Of a stretch of 64,000 nt of DNA, positions 18,202 to 26,711 are shown piece by piece. The translations under genes were made by a program, and so were the position numbers. The DNA comes from Archangium violaceum (GTDB lineage Bacteria; Myxococcota; Myxococcia; Myxococcales; Myxococcaceae). The notes below the pieces were generated by a model. That model was given only the letters and a program-made list of their open reading frames with translations. It did no database searches and had not been told where the DNA came from. The stretch is taken from positions 10,915,501-10,979,500 of the forward strand of contig NZ_CP069338.1 in NCBI RefSeq assembly GCF_016859125.1, written 5' to 3'. Within the stretch, counting starts at the first letter, position 1. Every line of letters begins with the position of its first letter.

Positions 18202-19944
18202 GAGCGTGTCGGAGAACCCCACCGCTGGGGGTGGGGTAGAGGGGTGACGCCCCAGGTGGTCCTTCAGAGGGAAGGCGAATTCTGGTTGAAGCTGGAGGGT
18301 GAGCACCAGCGAGACGAAGAGGCCCGAGCAGAGCGTACTGTTGGATGTGCCCGAGGGGCAGAGGCCGCAGCGGCAAGAGGAGACGAAGAGCTCCGCGCGC
18401 TTCAGCTCGCCGCGACCGTTCCGGGAGTGGCAGCCGGACCAGGGGCAGCTGCTGCCGCAGTACGCGAGGGAGGTACTGGGGGAGGGACACCTGGCGTGCT
18501 TCTTCGTGGAGCTGGTGAAGGTGCTGGATTTCAGCCCGATTCTGGGGGCGTACACCAAGGAGTGCGGGCAGCCGCCCTACCACCCGGTGATGATGACGCT
18601 GCTGCTCATGTACGCCTACGCGCGGGGCATTACGAGCAGCCGGGAGATTGAGAGGCGGTGCGAGACGGACATCGCCTTCCGCTACCTGACGGGAGGAGAG
18701 CAGCCGGACCACGACACGGTGTGCGCCTTCCGGGTGAGACACCTGGAGGCCTTCCGAGCGCTCTTCGTGGACACGTTGCGGGTGGCCCGCCAGGCGGGGC
18801 TCGAGAAGGTGGGGCACCTGTCGGTGGACGGCACGAAGATGAAGGCCAACGCCAGCAAGCACAAGGCCATGAGCTACGGGCGCATGGACGAGGCGATGAA
18901 GAAGCTGGACGAGCAGGTGGGGCGCCTGCTGGCGGAGGCCGAGGCGCTGGATGCACAGGAGGACGAGCGCCACGGCAAGGGACGGCGTGGGGACGAGCTG
19001 CCCGAGGAGATGAAGAATCCGAAGAAGCGCGCCGAGCGGCTGCGGGAGGCGGCGCGCCAGGTGGAGGCGGAGAAGAAGGTGGCTCTGGCGGTGGAGAAGG
19101 AGAAGAGGCGGGAGAGGATTGGGCAGGCGAAGCAGGAGTTGGAGGAGCAGGCCAGGAAGAAGGCCGAGGCCGAGGGGAAGTCGCCCGAGGAGGCAAAGCC
19201 CGCGAAGAAGGCGCAGTACAACTTCACCGACCCCGAGTCGCGAATCATGCCCAAGGGAGGAGCCTTCCAGCAGTCCTACAACGCGCAGGTGGCGGTGGAC
19301 GCGGACACGCAGTTGGTAGTGGCGCAGGAGGTGGGGCAGAGCAGCAGCGATGCACGGCAACTGGCGCCCATGGTGGAGCAGGTGGAGGCCAACACGGGGT
19401 TGGTGCCCGAGGAGCTGAGCGCGGACGCGGGTTACCTGTGCCAGGAGGACATTGAGAAGGTAGAGCAGAAGGGGGTGGAGTGCTTCGTGGCTGGCGGGCG
19501 CGACAAGCATGGAGAGGAGGCGCCGCCAGCGCCGAGAGGACGCCCGCCGGCGGGCCTGAGCTTCAAGGAGCGGATGAAGCGCAAGCTGATGAAGCGCAAG
19601 CTGTTGACGAAGCGGGGGCGCAAGGCGTACGCGCGGCGCAAGGTGACGGCCGAGCCGGTGATTGGACAGGTGAAGAATACAGTCCTGCCACGCTTCTCGT
19701 TGCGGGGGCTGGACAAGGTGCGAGGAGAATTCTCGCTGGCGTGCGCCGTCCACAACCTCAAGAAGATGTGGAAGCAGGGTTGGGCGCTGCCTGGCCTGGC
19801 CGAGCAGGCCGCGTAGCGGCGAGGTCGCCGCGAGGCGGCACGACGAGTGGGTCGCCTCACCCGCCCCCATGACCTCTGGACCTGTGGCGCCATATGGCGC
19901 CTGCTATGCGCCACTGTCCCTCTGGCTGATTCCCCGACACGCTC
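18202..19944 (+). mobile_element. IS1182-family insertion sequence
   Basis: Terminal inverted repeats gagcgtgtcggagaa (left, from 18202) and ttccccgacacgctc (right, to 19944) differ at one base. Both ends are flanked by ctag (18198-18201 and 19945-19948), the likely duplicated or palindromic target. The 1,743-bp element holds one transposase gene and looks complete. Confidence 0.85.
18299..19816 (+). CDS. IS1182-family transposase
   Basis: 505 residues. The N-terminal part carries the DUF772-type region (YHPVMMTLLLMYAYARGITS; SREIERRCETDIAFRYLTG), then the first catalytic Asp in HLSVDGTKMKANASKH, a long charged coiled-coil insertion (about residues 200-300, rich in EEAR/KK), the second Asp in LSADAGYLCQED and the C-terminal DDE region with EPVIGQVKNTVLPRFSLRG. 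The order fits IS1182 (IS4/IS5 superfamily) transposases. Intact and framed by inverted repeats, so potentially active. Confidence 0.9.
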   Translation: MSTSETKRPEQSVLLDVPEGQRPQRQEETKSSARFSSPRPFREWQPDQGQLLPQYAREVLGEGHLACFFVELVKVLDFSPILGAYTKECGQPPYHPVMMTLLLMYAYARGITSSREIERRCETDIAFRYLTGGEQPDHDTVCAFRVRHLEAFRALFVDTLRVARQAGLEKVGHLSVDGTKMKANASKHKAMSYGRMDEAMKKLDEQVGRLLAEAEALDAQEDERHGKGRRGDELPEEMKNPKKRAERLREAARQVEAEKKVALAVEKEKRRERIGQAKQELEEQARKKAEAEGKSPEEAKPAKKAQYNFTDPESRIMPKGGAFQQSYNAQVAVDADTQLVVAQEVGQSSSDARQLAPMVEQVEANTGLVPEELSADAGYLCQEDIEKVEQKGVECFVAGGRDKHGEEAPPAPRGRPPAGLSFKERMKRKLMKRKLLTKRGRKAYARRKVTAEPVIGQVKNTVLPRFSLRGLDKVRGEFSLACAVHNLKKMWKQGWALPGLAEQAA

Positions 19945-20137
19945 CTAGAGCCTGCACTGCCCCCGAGCATGGGCTGCCTGCTGCGTTTGCGCTCGCCCTG
20001 GCCCGAGTTGCGGCTGCGGCCCCCTGGCCCCTTCCGTGCCCCCGGCGCGCTCATCCGTAGCTGTCGGGGCGCCCTGTCATACTCCGATCGGCCCCGCCAG
20101 GACCCGCCAGGTCCTAGCTCGAATGGAGGACCTTCCC

Positions 20138-21172
20138 ATGCGTTTCCGAGCCTGCCTTGTACTTCTGCTCGTGGCCTCAGCCTGCGCTAGCGCGCCCGCC
20201 CCGCAGTCGATGCCACGGTCCCATGCCTTCGCGTCGACTCCCACCTCGGGCCCGCGCATCCGGCTCGCTTCCACGCCGATGGAGCCGACACCGGAACGGT
20301 CGTGGATTGGAAAGCCGGACCTGGACAAGGCCAGGGCACTGCTATCTCGGGCACGCCAAGACATCGAGCCGCGTCAGTGGGAATAGTTGAACCGCAAGCT
20401 CACCGCAGCGGAACGGGCCTTCGAGCGCTTCTCGCGCGCCGCGAAAGCGAGCGGGCACGCCGCCGAGGTGGTGAGGGGGGCGGAGGGCGTCGCGCAGGCG
20501 GGACGCGCCAGGACGTTGGCTGAATTCCTCCCCCGGGTGGGCCCGTTGCTCGTGGGCCTCGTTCTGCTCTACCCCTCCAGCACCGCCGGGCCGGACATCG
20601 ACCGTCGCCCGGAGTGGGTCGACGCTCAAGGGGAGTACGAGACCCGTCTGCGGGAGGTGGCGGAGGAGTCGCGGCGGTTCATGGAGGAATTTGAGCGTCA
20701 GGAAGCAGAGGAGGTCGTGCTGGACGTTGATTCGGACCCGGTTGCGGCGGTCACGGCTCCCACCCCTTGGTGGAAAAAGACCAATCCGGCGACGGGTAAG
20801 CCCTACACCAGCGTGGAGGAGTACGACCGGGTCCCCCGCCACGCGGATCAGACATGCAAGAACAGCCGGCTCGACGAGCTTCAGGCGGAGAAGGATAAGC
20901 TCAGCGCATCAATTCCCCCCTTCAATCCGAAGGCGCCCGACTCGACGAACAAAAAAAGGCTGGATAAGGTGCCGTGCTCCAGGATCCGGCTGCGTCTTGA
21001 AGCGATGAAGAAAGTTCTGGAGAAGCGGTGGGAGATTCAGAAGGAGTGCTTTGGAGGCAAGCCTGATCAGGCACACGATAAAACAATGATCCAATTCGAA
21101 CAGGGCATCGCGAATATCAAGAAACTCGAAGCAAAGAATTGTGCCCCTGGTCATCCGATGGCGGAGCAGTGA
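20138..21172 (+). pseudogene. Lipoprotein toxin candidate (Ntox16-like) split by an in-frame stop
   Basis: ATG 20138 begins a lipoprotein signal (FRACLVLLLVASACAS, lipid Cys at 16). A TAG at 20384-20386 ends the frame, and the same frame resumes at once with TTG AAC (NRKLTAAERAFERF) and runs to 21172. The rest has a hydrophobic segment (LLVGLVLLYP) and a C-terminal region with spaced cysteines (TCKNSRLDELQAEKD; KVPCSRIRLRL; KECFGG), resembling the predicted toxin domain Ntox16. Myxobacterial lipoproteins of this design are toxin candidates for contact or outer-membrane exchange. The ankyrin gene 3 bases downstream is the likely immunity partner. A point mutation or a sequencing error are both possible. 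Confidence 0.6.
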
Positions 21173-21175
21173 ATC

Positions 21176-21805
21176 ATGTCGAAAGAACTCTTCGCAGCGA
21201 TCGAGCAGCACGATACGGCCCGGGTCAAGGCGCTGCTGGCGGAGGGGGCCGATCCGAACGAGCCGCAGCTGGAGCCGCCGGGGTTGCGTCCGCTGCAAGT
21301 GGCCATCTACGAACTCTCCGATGGGGGCGAACTCGACGTGCTCCTAGCGCTCCTTGAGCACGGCGCGGACGTCAACGCATGGGACGTCGAGCGAGACAAG
21401 ACCCCCTTGTTGGTGGCGGCCTGCGAAAACGAGCTGGCGGCAGTCGAAGCGCTCGTGAAGGCGGGGGCTGACCCCAACGTGTGCAGCAGTGAAGGAGTCA
21501 CGCCGCTGCGGACGTGCGCGCAGATGGGCAATCTGAGGATGGCCTCGCTTCTCTTAGGCGCGGGGGCGACTCGGACGATCAACGACTGGGGCGGTCTGAC
21601 CGGATACACCGCGCTCGGACACGCGGCACGTCGGCTGGACCTCCCCATGATTAAGCTGCTTCTCGACGCGGGCGCCGATCCGAGGGCCCCGGACGAGGAC
21701 GGCCTGCCCGCCCACTACCGTCTTCCGCCGCGCGCTGAATCAGATTCTCAGACATGGGACGCCGCGTTCGAACTGCTCGGAGGAGCGAAGGACCGCATGC
21801 CGTAG
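21176..21805 (+). CDS. Ankyrin-repeat protein, putative immunity partner
   Basis: 209 residues with about five ankyrin repeats (ALLAEGADPNEPQ, ALLEHGADVNAWD, ALVKAGADPNVCSSEG, LLLGAGATRTIND, LLLDAGADPRAPDEDG). There is no signal peptide, so it is cytoplasmic. It starts 3 bases after the stop of the toxin-like gene, a translational-coupling distance, which makes an immunity role likely; ankyrin proteins are known as immunity proteins in polymorphic toxin loci. The specific interaction is inference. Confidence 0.75.
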   Translation: MSKELFAAIEQHDTARVKALLAEGADPNEPQLEPPGLRPLQVAIYELSDGGELDVLLALLEHGADVNAWDVERDKTPLLVAACENELAAVEALVKAGADPNVCSSEGVTPLRTCAQMGNLRMASLLLGAGATRTINDWGGLTGYTALGHAARRLDLPMIKLLLDAGADPRAPDEDGLPAHYRLPPRAESDSQTWDAAFELLGGAKDRMP

Positions 21806-21857
21806 AATGGCGGGCGCTCCACCCCTTGCGGCTCGGCACGGCTCGCGCTGGCCGTGC

Positions 21858-22049
21858 TCAGGGCCCCTTCGCTTTCCCCTCGGGGAAGGTGACGTTCCCG
21901 AGGGTGAAGGTGCGCGGCCCCTGTGCTTCCCATAGTTTGAGGGTGCAGGGGCAGCCGAGCTGCGCGCGCTCCCCCTTGATGCCCACCACGACGGCACCGG
22001 CACCATTCGCGGGGATGGGCGCCAGTGGCCAACGGGCAAGCTCCACCTG
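21858..22049 (-). pseudogene. DUF2381 protein C-terminal fragment
   Basis: The last 62 codons of a DUF2381 (TIGR02268-type, Myxococcus paralogous) gene: PLAPIPANGAGAVVVG, then CTLKLWEAQGPRTFTLGNVT and a stop at 21858. The complete family is about 300 residues. The 5' part is replaced by IS21 sequence at about 22050. Compare the C-terminus at 63546, which ends the same way (LTLWDDSARSITLHGLKFP). Confidence 0.7.
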
Positions 22050-22748
22050 TTCCCCCGCTTGCCGCTGTGGAGGGTGCGCACCACGTCGCAGCCGAAGGCA
22101 TTCTCTGGCAGTGCCAGCAGCCGGGGACTCTCCTCCTCCAGGGCCTGGTGCACCCGGCGCGAGGTGTCCCCCGGGAGGCAGCGTGCGTGGGCGGTGTCCT
22201 CAATCCAGCGCGACAGCTGGGAGTTGAGGTCATCCAGCGAGGAGTAGGTACGTGCGGCGAAGAAGGAGTGGCGCAGGTAGTGGATGGAGCGCTCCACCTT
22301 GCCCTTCTCGTTGCCGCGGTAGGGGGCGCAGGGCTTGGGAGCGAAGTGGTAGTGGCCAGCGAATTCCAGCAGCTTGGGGTGGAAGCGGATGTGGTCGCCC
22401 ACGCGCTCCAACACCACGCTCTTCAAATTGTCATACAGCAGGGAGCGCGGCACCCCGCCCAGCGCCTGGAAGGCCAGGGTGTGGCAGCGCAGGAAGCTCT
22501 CCAGGGACTGCTCCAGGACGAAGCGCGCGTAGAGGGCGCTTCGTCCTGGAGAGCACCAGGACGAAGGCGCACAGGGGGCGCTCGGCCCCGCCAATGCGCA
22601 GCCGGCCGAAGTGGGCCCAGTCCACCTGGGCCTGCTCACCCGGCAGCGTGGACAGCCGCAAGTCCAGCTCGGCGGCGATGGTGCCCACCTTCCAGTGCTC
22701 GGCGAAGTAGAGGCGGCGGAGGCGGGCGCGCTGCTCCTCAGTCACCAT
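22050..22748 (-). pseudogene. istA: IS21-family transposase istA, decayed
   Basis: Starts at ATG 22748 ([14 protein letters not shown]). The usual region between the helix-turn-helix and the catalytic core is missing (IAAELDL joins directly to [18 protein letters not shown]). The frame shifts at about 22540, where tccaggacgaagcgc and its perfect inverse lie 9 bases apart. The rest ([30 protein letters not shown], carrying the second Asp and Glu of the DDE triad) is in another frame, and the C-terminus runs into a DUF2381 fragment. No istB is present. Non-functional. Confidence 0.8.
22512..22550. repeat. Perfect 15-bp inverted repeat at the istA frameshift
   Basis: tccaggacgaagcgc (22512-22526) and gcgcttcgtcctgga (22536-22550) are exact inverses with a 9-base loop. 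The left arm seems to replace the istA codons expected at this point. Confidence 0.8.
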
Positions 22749-23332
22749 GGCGCCCTCCTGGCCCGGGGCCGGGGGCGTGGCTCCCACGGCCCATGACGGA
22801 CGAAGTCCGCACGGCATCCGCACACCGCGCAGCGTGCACCGCTCCCGGCACTGGCAGGGGCGCGCACGCTCGCCACAGCGCCCTCGCCAGCCCGTCCCTC
22901 GTCCGCCTCGGCACCGGGCACTCGCCCCGTGTCCTTCTCTTCCCGTCTGTCCGCATCAGTCGGCTCCTGGCCGACGCGAAAAGTGGTGGCCTCCAGGGCA
23001 ACCTCTGGCGTCGGCGGCGCCAAGGTGCCCGCGCCCTCCAGCGGCGGGCTACCCTGATGCGTGACTTTCCGTGCTCGCCGCTCTCGGCTCCGGGCCTGGC
23101 GCCTGGCCGCGGCCCACCGGCTCGCGAAGCTGCGCGCGTAGCGCCGCCCCGACTCCCGCTGGCTCTGGCGCCGCGCCTTTTCGCTGCACTCACGCGAGCA
23201 GTAGCGCTGGCCCCGGTCGTGCCGGCGGCACAGGTAGAAGAGTGCCCGGCAGGTGCCGAGCGCGCACTGCGCCATCCGCGGTGAGTCCACGCGTCCCCAG
23301 GCTCGAGACGCCTGGATATTCGACTCGCTCAC
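22742..23332 (-). CDS. Zinc-ribbon protein translationally coupled to istA
   Basis: 196 residues. Five cysteines are clustered at the N-terminus (Cys23, Cys28, Cys35, Cys45, Cys49; CALGTC...YCSREC), followed by a strongly basic Arg-rich helix ([21 protein letters not shown]). A CAVC pair lies near the C-terminus. The stop overlaps the istA start as ATGGTGA, so the two were co-translated, and I take it as an accessory DNA-binding gene of the IS21-like element. Met at 23332 or the later Met at 23275 could be the start. I know no assigned function. Confidence 0.55.
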   Translation of the reverse strand: MSESNIQASRAWGRVDSPRMAQCALGTCRALFYLCRRHDRGQRYCSRECSEKARRQSQRESGRRYARSFASRWAAARRQARSRERRARKVTHQGSPPLEGAGTLAPPTPEVALEATTFRVGQEPTDADRREEKDTGRVPGAEADEGRAGEGAVASVRAPASAGSGARCAVCGCRADFVRHGPWEPRPRPRARRAPW

Positions 23333-23475
23333 GGCCTCGTGCGAGCGTGCTCCTCCCGCATCGCGTCCCCGTGATTCGGCCTGAGGGTCCGGAGGTACCA
23401 GCTCCGGGCCCTCTTCTTTTTGGCGCCCTCGTCCCGGCCCTCTGCGCTACCTCCTCCTACCTCTGCCCGCCAGTT

Positions 23476-23970
23476 TCAGGCCGCGACGCTCGGCTCGTCC
23501 AAACTCCCGCGCTTCCTCGTGAACGCCAACAGGCTGACGCGCTCACGCACCGCCGCCAGCCCAAGCCCCACCACAGCCCACAACGCCAGCGTCCACACTA
23601 TCGCCGTCAGCGAGTACAGCCTGCGCGTCCACACCTCCCACGGCGCCACCGTGCACGTGGCCCCGCACGCCTGACAGCGGTAGCGCCGCACCTGTACCTC
23701 CACCTGTCTCGGTGTCCCTCCCGGCTCCTCGGGCCCCAACACCTGCCGGCTTCTCGTGCCGTGCCCGTGCAGCACCACCCGCCCTCCCACCGGTCGGCTC
23801 GCCGCTCCACACCCCGGGCACCTCCCCGGCCTCACCGCCTCCACGTCCGGTGGCTCCTGCTCCCAAGTCTTGACTGGCAGCGCCACTCGGATGATTTCTC
23901 GGCTGCTCCGCTTCTCTTTCTCCACTGTCTGCGCGGAGCTCTGGCCCGTGCCGTGCTGTCTACACGTCAC
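23476..23970 (-). CDS. DUF6431-type zinc-ribbon protein (second copy)
   Basis: 164 residues, homologous to the first gene of the transposon at 9173: shared CPGCGAASRPVGG, HGHGTR, RRYRCQACGATCTVAPW and a hydrophobic segment with WALVxLG character (WTLALWAVVGLGLAAVR). It lies 214 bases inside a related transposon end at 24184. The transposase and ATPase genes that should follow are missing; IS21 remains occupy that space. It is probably the survivor of a related, deleted transposon. Confidence 0.6.
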   Translation of the reverse strand: MTCRQHGTGQSSAQTVEKEKRSSREIIRVALPVKTWEQEPPDVEAVRPGRCPGCGAASRPVGGRVVLHGHGTRSRQVLGPEEPGGTPRQVEVQVRRYRCQACGATCTVAPWEVWTRRLYSLTAIVWTLALWAVVGLGLAAVRERVSLLAFTRKRGSLDEPSVAA

Positions 23971-24109
23971 GGGCCTCCTTTTTCTCCGCGCCCCAACCGG
24001 GCCCTCGGAGCGGCACTCCCTGCCGCACAGGCCCCGCCCTCCTGGGGCTTGCGCACTACCTCACCCGTCATGTCTTGACCCGAACCTGCTGGGTGATGGG
24101 GCGCACCAC

Positions 24110-24184
24110 GACCCGGGCCCCCTTTCCATCATCCAGTCGGTCCGATTCCGGGCCGCTCTCCCCCATCTAAGCTGCGCGGTAACA
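24110..24184 (-). mobile_element. End of a transposon related to the 9173 element
   Basis: Reading the minus strand from 24184: tgttaccgcgcagcttag, then a second site ending ggatgatgg near 24125. The first 13 bases equal the right terminus of the 9173 element, and the two-site spacing is alike. It is the outer end of the element that includes the DUF6431 gene at 23476-23970. Confidence 0.55.
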
Positions 24185-24393
24185 GCCACCCGGTCGCCGT
24201 CTCGTTGGTAAACGTCGCCGAGGCGAGCCTCTGTCCGGTGCGACTCCAGAGGCTCCCGACATGCGTGCCCGCGTTGGCCGAGCTGCCTTTGTAGAAGCGG
24301 ATGCCCGTGACGGAGCCGGGAACGCTGGAGCGAAACTTCACGCCAGGCTTGAGGACACCTCGGCGACAAAACGACACCGAGCGGTTTCGGAAC

Positions 24394-24422
24394 TTGACAG
24401 TTTCGAAACTGGCTAGTATCGA
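24394..24422 (+). promoter_or_regulatory. Promoter with palindromic operator for the tetR cluster
   Basis: A -35 box ttgaca (24394-24399), 17-base spacer and -10-like tatcga (24417-24422). The spacer holds a perfect 14-bp palindrome cagtttcgaaactg (24398-24411), overlapping the -35 box. This is a good autoregulatory site for the TetR protein encoded 26 bases downstream of the -10. Confidence 0.6.
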
Positions 24423-24447
24423 TATGCACCAAGGATGAGGTGACTGC

Positions 24448-25131
24448 ATGACTCAGAACGATGACGAGTCCGTCGAGGTCGAGCCTGCACAGCCAGGGCG
24501 CAAGCGAGACCACTCGCGCGACGCCAAGATTCTCGACGCCACGCTCGAGGTCCTCGCTGAGGTGGGCGCTGCAGGCTTGACGATGGACTTGGTGGCCGCG
24601 CGGGCCGGGGCCGGGAAGGCGACCATCTACCGCCGTTGGACGTCGAAGACCGAGCTGGTCATCGACGCTGTCTCGCACATGAAACGCAAGCAGGTCGATC
24701 TCGAGAATCTCCCCGGCACGGGAACGCTCCGCGGAGACCTGCTCGGCTTGTTCAAGCCGCAGCCGCTCGAAGAAAGCGAACGCAAGCTCAAGATCATGAC
24801 GGGGCTCGCCTCTCTGCTCTCGCAAGAGCAGGCACTCGCCGAGGCAGCAAACAGCGCGGTAGTCCAACCGTGGGCCGAAGCGCATTTCGCGCTGATGCAG
24901 CGAGCTGTCGCGCGCGGCGAGATCCCGGCGTCCGCCGACATCGGCACGCTGTCTCAGCTCATCCCGTCGATGGCTGCCTACCGCACCTTGGTCCAGCGCA
25001 AGCCGATGGACCTGGCCTTCCTCGTGTCGATGGTTGACGGAGTCGTCCTGCCGGCCCTCCGAAATCAGCCCTCCGATGTCCCACCAGACTCAAAAGATCG
25101 CCCGAGCGTGCGGAAACGCTCAAAACCCTGA
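24448..25131 (+). CDS. TetR/AcrR-family transcriptional regulator
   Basis: 227 residues from ATG 24448, preceded by aaggatgagg. The N-terminal helix-turn-helix is clear (ILDATLEVLAEVGAAGLTMD, then AARAGAGKATIYRRWTSK, residues about 28-68). The C-terminal ligand domain has the TetR_C_16/33-like pattern (EAHFALMQRAVARGEIPASAD). It lies first in a run with a VOC and an SDR gene, and a palindrome overlaps its promoter, so it probably represses the cluster. The ligand is unknown. Confidence 0.88.
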   Translation: MTQNDDESVEVEPAQPGRKRDHSRDAKILDATLEVLAEVGAAGLTMDLVAARAGAGKATIYRRWTSKTELVIDAVSHMKRKQVDLENLPGTGTLRGDLLGLFKPQPLEESERKLKIMTGLASLLSQEQALAEAANSAVVQPWAEAHFALMQRAVARGEIPASADIGTLSQLIPSMAAYRTLVQRKPMDLAFLVSMVDGVVLPALRNQPSDVPPDSKDRPSVRKRSKP

Positions 25132-25150
25132 ACCTGCATAGGAGAAAGTC

Positions 25151-25576
25151 ATGACCGTCAGCGTTACCAACCACCTCAATTTCCGTGGCGATGCCCGAGC
25201 GGCGCTGGAGTTCTACCAGTCTGTGTTCGGCGGAGACCTCACCATCGTCACCTACAAGGACGCCCACAACGTCCAGGCTCCGTCGGAGGCCGATCAGGTG
25301 ATGTGGGGCCAGGTCGCCGCCAAGAACGGCTTCCGCGTGATGGCTTACGACGTGCCCTCCCGGATGCCCTGGGAGCAAGGCAAGAACCCGTTCTTCGTCT
25401 CGGTCCGCGGCGACTCAGCCGCCGAGATCTCCGCGCTCTGGGAGAAGCTCTCCGCTGGCGCGACCATCGCGCAGCCCCTAGCGCCGTCGGGATGGACCCC
25501 GCTGTACGGTATGCTCAAGGATCGCTTCGGCATTACGTGGGTCCTGGACGTCGCGACGGAGTACAAGGCGTCCTGA
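25151..25576 (+). CDS. VOC-family (PhnB/glyoxalase-like) protein
   Basis: 141 residues from ATG 25151 with ribosome site ggagaaagtc. It has the VOC betaalphabetabetabeta pattern of PhnB-type proteins: LNFRGDARAALEFYQSVFGG at the N-terminus and PLYGMLKDRFGITWVLDV at the C-terminus. Such proteins bind metal and small substrates; the substrate here is unknown. It lies 20 bases after tetR, probably in the same transcript. Confidence 0.82.
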   Translation: MTVSVTNHLNFRGDARAALEFYQSVFGGDLTIVTYKDAHNVQAPSEADQVMWGQVAAKNGFRVMAYDVPSRMPWEQGKNPFFVSVRGDSAAEISALWEKLSAGATIAQPLAPSGWTPLYGMLKDRFGITWVLDVATEYKAS

Positions 25577-25600
25577 GCCAGCGGAAGAACACGTGCGGCG

Positions 25601-25679
25601 TGGGACCCCCACACCAATGAAGGCCAACGTGAGGGATGCGTGTGCCGCGCTTCTCCGCGTCGGTGTGGGGTGGGTCCCA
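25601..25679. repeat. Inverted repeat between the VOC and SDR genes
   Basis: tgggacccccacacc (25601-25615) and ggtgtggggtgggtccca (25662-25679) are imperfect inverses, 46 bases apart. It could be a transcript hairpin that lowers read-through from tetR-VOC into the SDR gene. There is no U-tract, so I do not call it a terminator. Confidence 0.5.
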
Positions 25680-25739
25680 ACAAGCAGATAGCTCCTCCGA
25701 ATCACGGGCGATGCAAGCGTTCCTCTCTAGGAGACAACG

Positions 25740-26711
25740 ATGACCCAGTTGTTTGGGGCGACGTCGACCACAGACGAAGTGCTCGAAGGCCGCGATCTCA
25801 GCGGCAAACGCATCTTGGTCACGGGCGTGTCAGCCGGCCTCGGAATCGAGACGGCGCGCGCGCTTGTAGCCCACGGCGCCCACGTCGTGGGCGCCGCGCG
25901 TAACCTCGAGAAAGCGGAAGCAGCGACCCGCGGGGCGCAAGCGGCAGGTGCTGGCTCCGGACGGCTTGAATTGGTGGAGTTGGACCTCGCTTCGCTGGCG
26001 AGCGTGCGCCGCTGCGCCAACAACTTGCTGAGGCAGGGGAAGCCGTTCGACGTCGTCATCGCCAACGCCGGTGTGATGGCGTGTCCGTTCGGACTCACCG
26101 AGGATGGGTTCGAACTGCAATTCGGCACGAACCATCTCGGGCATTTCGTGCTCGTCAACCGGATCGCGTCCTTGCTGCGGGCGGGCGCAAGGGTGGTGTC
26201 GCTATCGTCCTCGGGGCATCGCTACGCTGACGTCGACCTCGACGATCCTCATTTCGAGCGCACGCATTACGAACCGTTCGTCGCCTACGGGCGTTCTAAG
26301 ACTGCGAACATCCTGTTCGCGGTGGAGCTCGATCGGCGCCTCCGCGAGCGCGGGGTGCGCACCACCGCCGTGCATCCGGGCGCCATCAAGACCGAACTCG
26401 GGCGTCACCTCCCCGACGACGCCCTATCGACCTTCGTCGAGCGAACCAATGCGGACCTCGCTGCTCAAGGCAAACAACCGTTCGCACTCAAGACGATTCC
26501 CCAAGGCGCGGCGACCTCGGTCTGGGCTGGAGTGGTGGCCGAGGCGGACGAGGTGGGAGGCCGCTACTGCGAAAACTGCCATGTCACCACGAGGGTGACC
26601 CTCGACCCGCTCGATCCCAGCAGTGAAGGGGTCCGTCCCTATGCGCTCGATCTGGAGCGGGCCGCAGCGCTCTGGGCGAAGAGCGAAGCACTCGTCCGCG
26701 AGCGCTTCTGA
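25740..26711 (+). CDS. Short-chain dehydrogenase/reductase
   Basis: 323 residues from ATG 25740 with taggagaca upstream. A Rossmann fold with TGVSAGLGIE (residues about 29-38), DVVIANAGVMA, catalytic Ser in VVSLSSSGHRY and the YGRSK tetrad near residue 180. The class resembles retinol-dehydrogenase/WW-domain oxidoreductase type SDRs that use NAD(P)H. It is third in the tetR-VOC-SDR run, so it may act on the compound sensed by the TetR protein. Confidence 0.88.
   Translation: MTQLFGATSTTDEVLEGRDLSGKRILVTGVSAGLGIETARALVAHGAHVVGAARNLEKAEAATRGAQAAGAGSGRLELVELDLASLASVRRCANNLLRQGKPFDVVIANAGVMACPFGLTEDGFELQFGTNHLGHFVLVNRIASLLRAGARVVSLSSSGHRYADVDLDDPHFERTHYEPFVAYGRSKTANILFAVELDRRLRERGVRTTAVHPGAIKTELGRHLPDDALSTFVERTNADLAAQGKQPFALKTIPQGAATSVWAGVVAEADEVGGRYCENCHVTTRVTLDPLDPSSEGVRPYALDLERAAALWAKSEALVRERF

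Noticed and set aside
18200-18300. Promoter for an outward gene in the IS1182 left end
   Set aside because: No convincing -35/-10 pair facing outward is visible.
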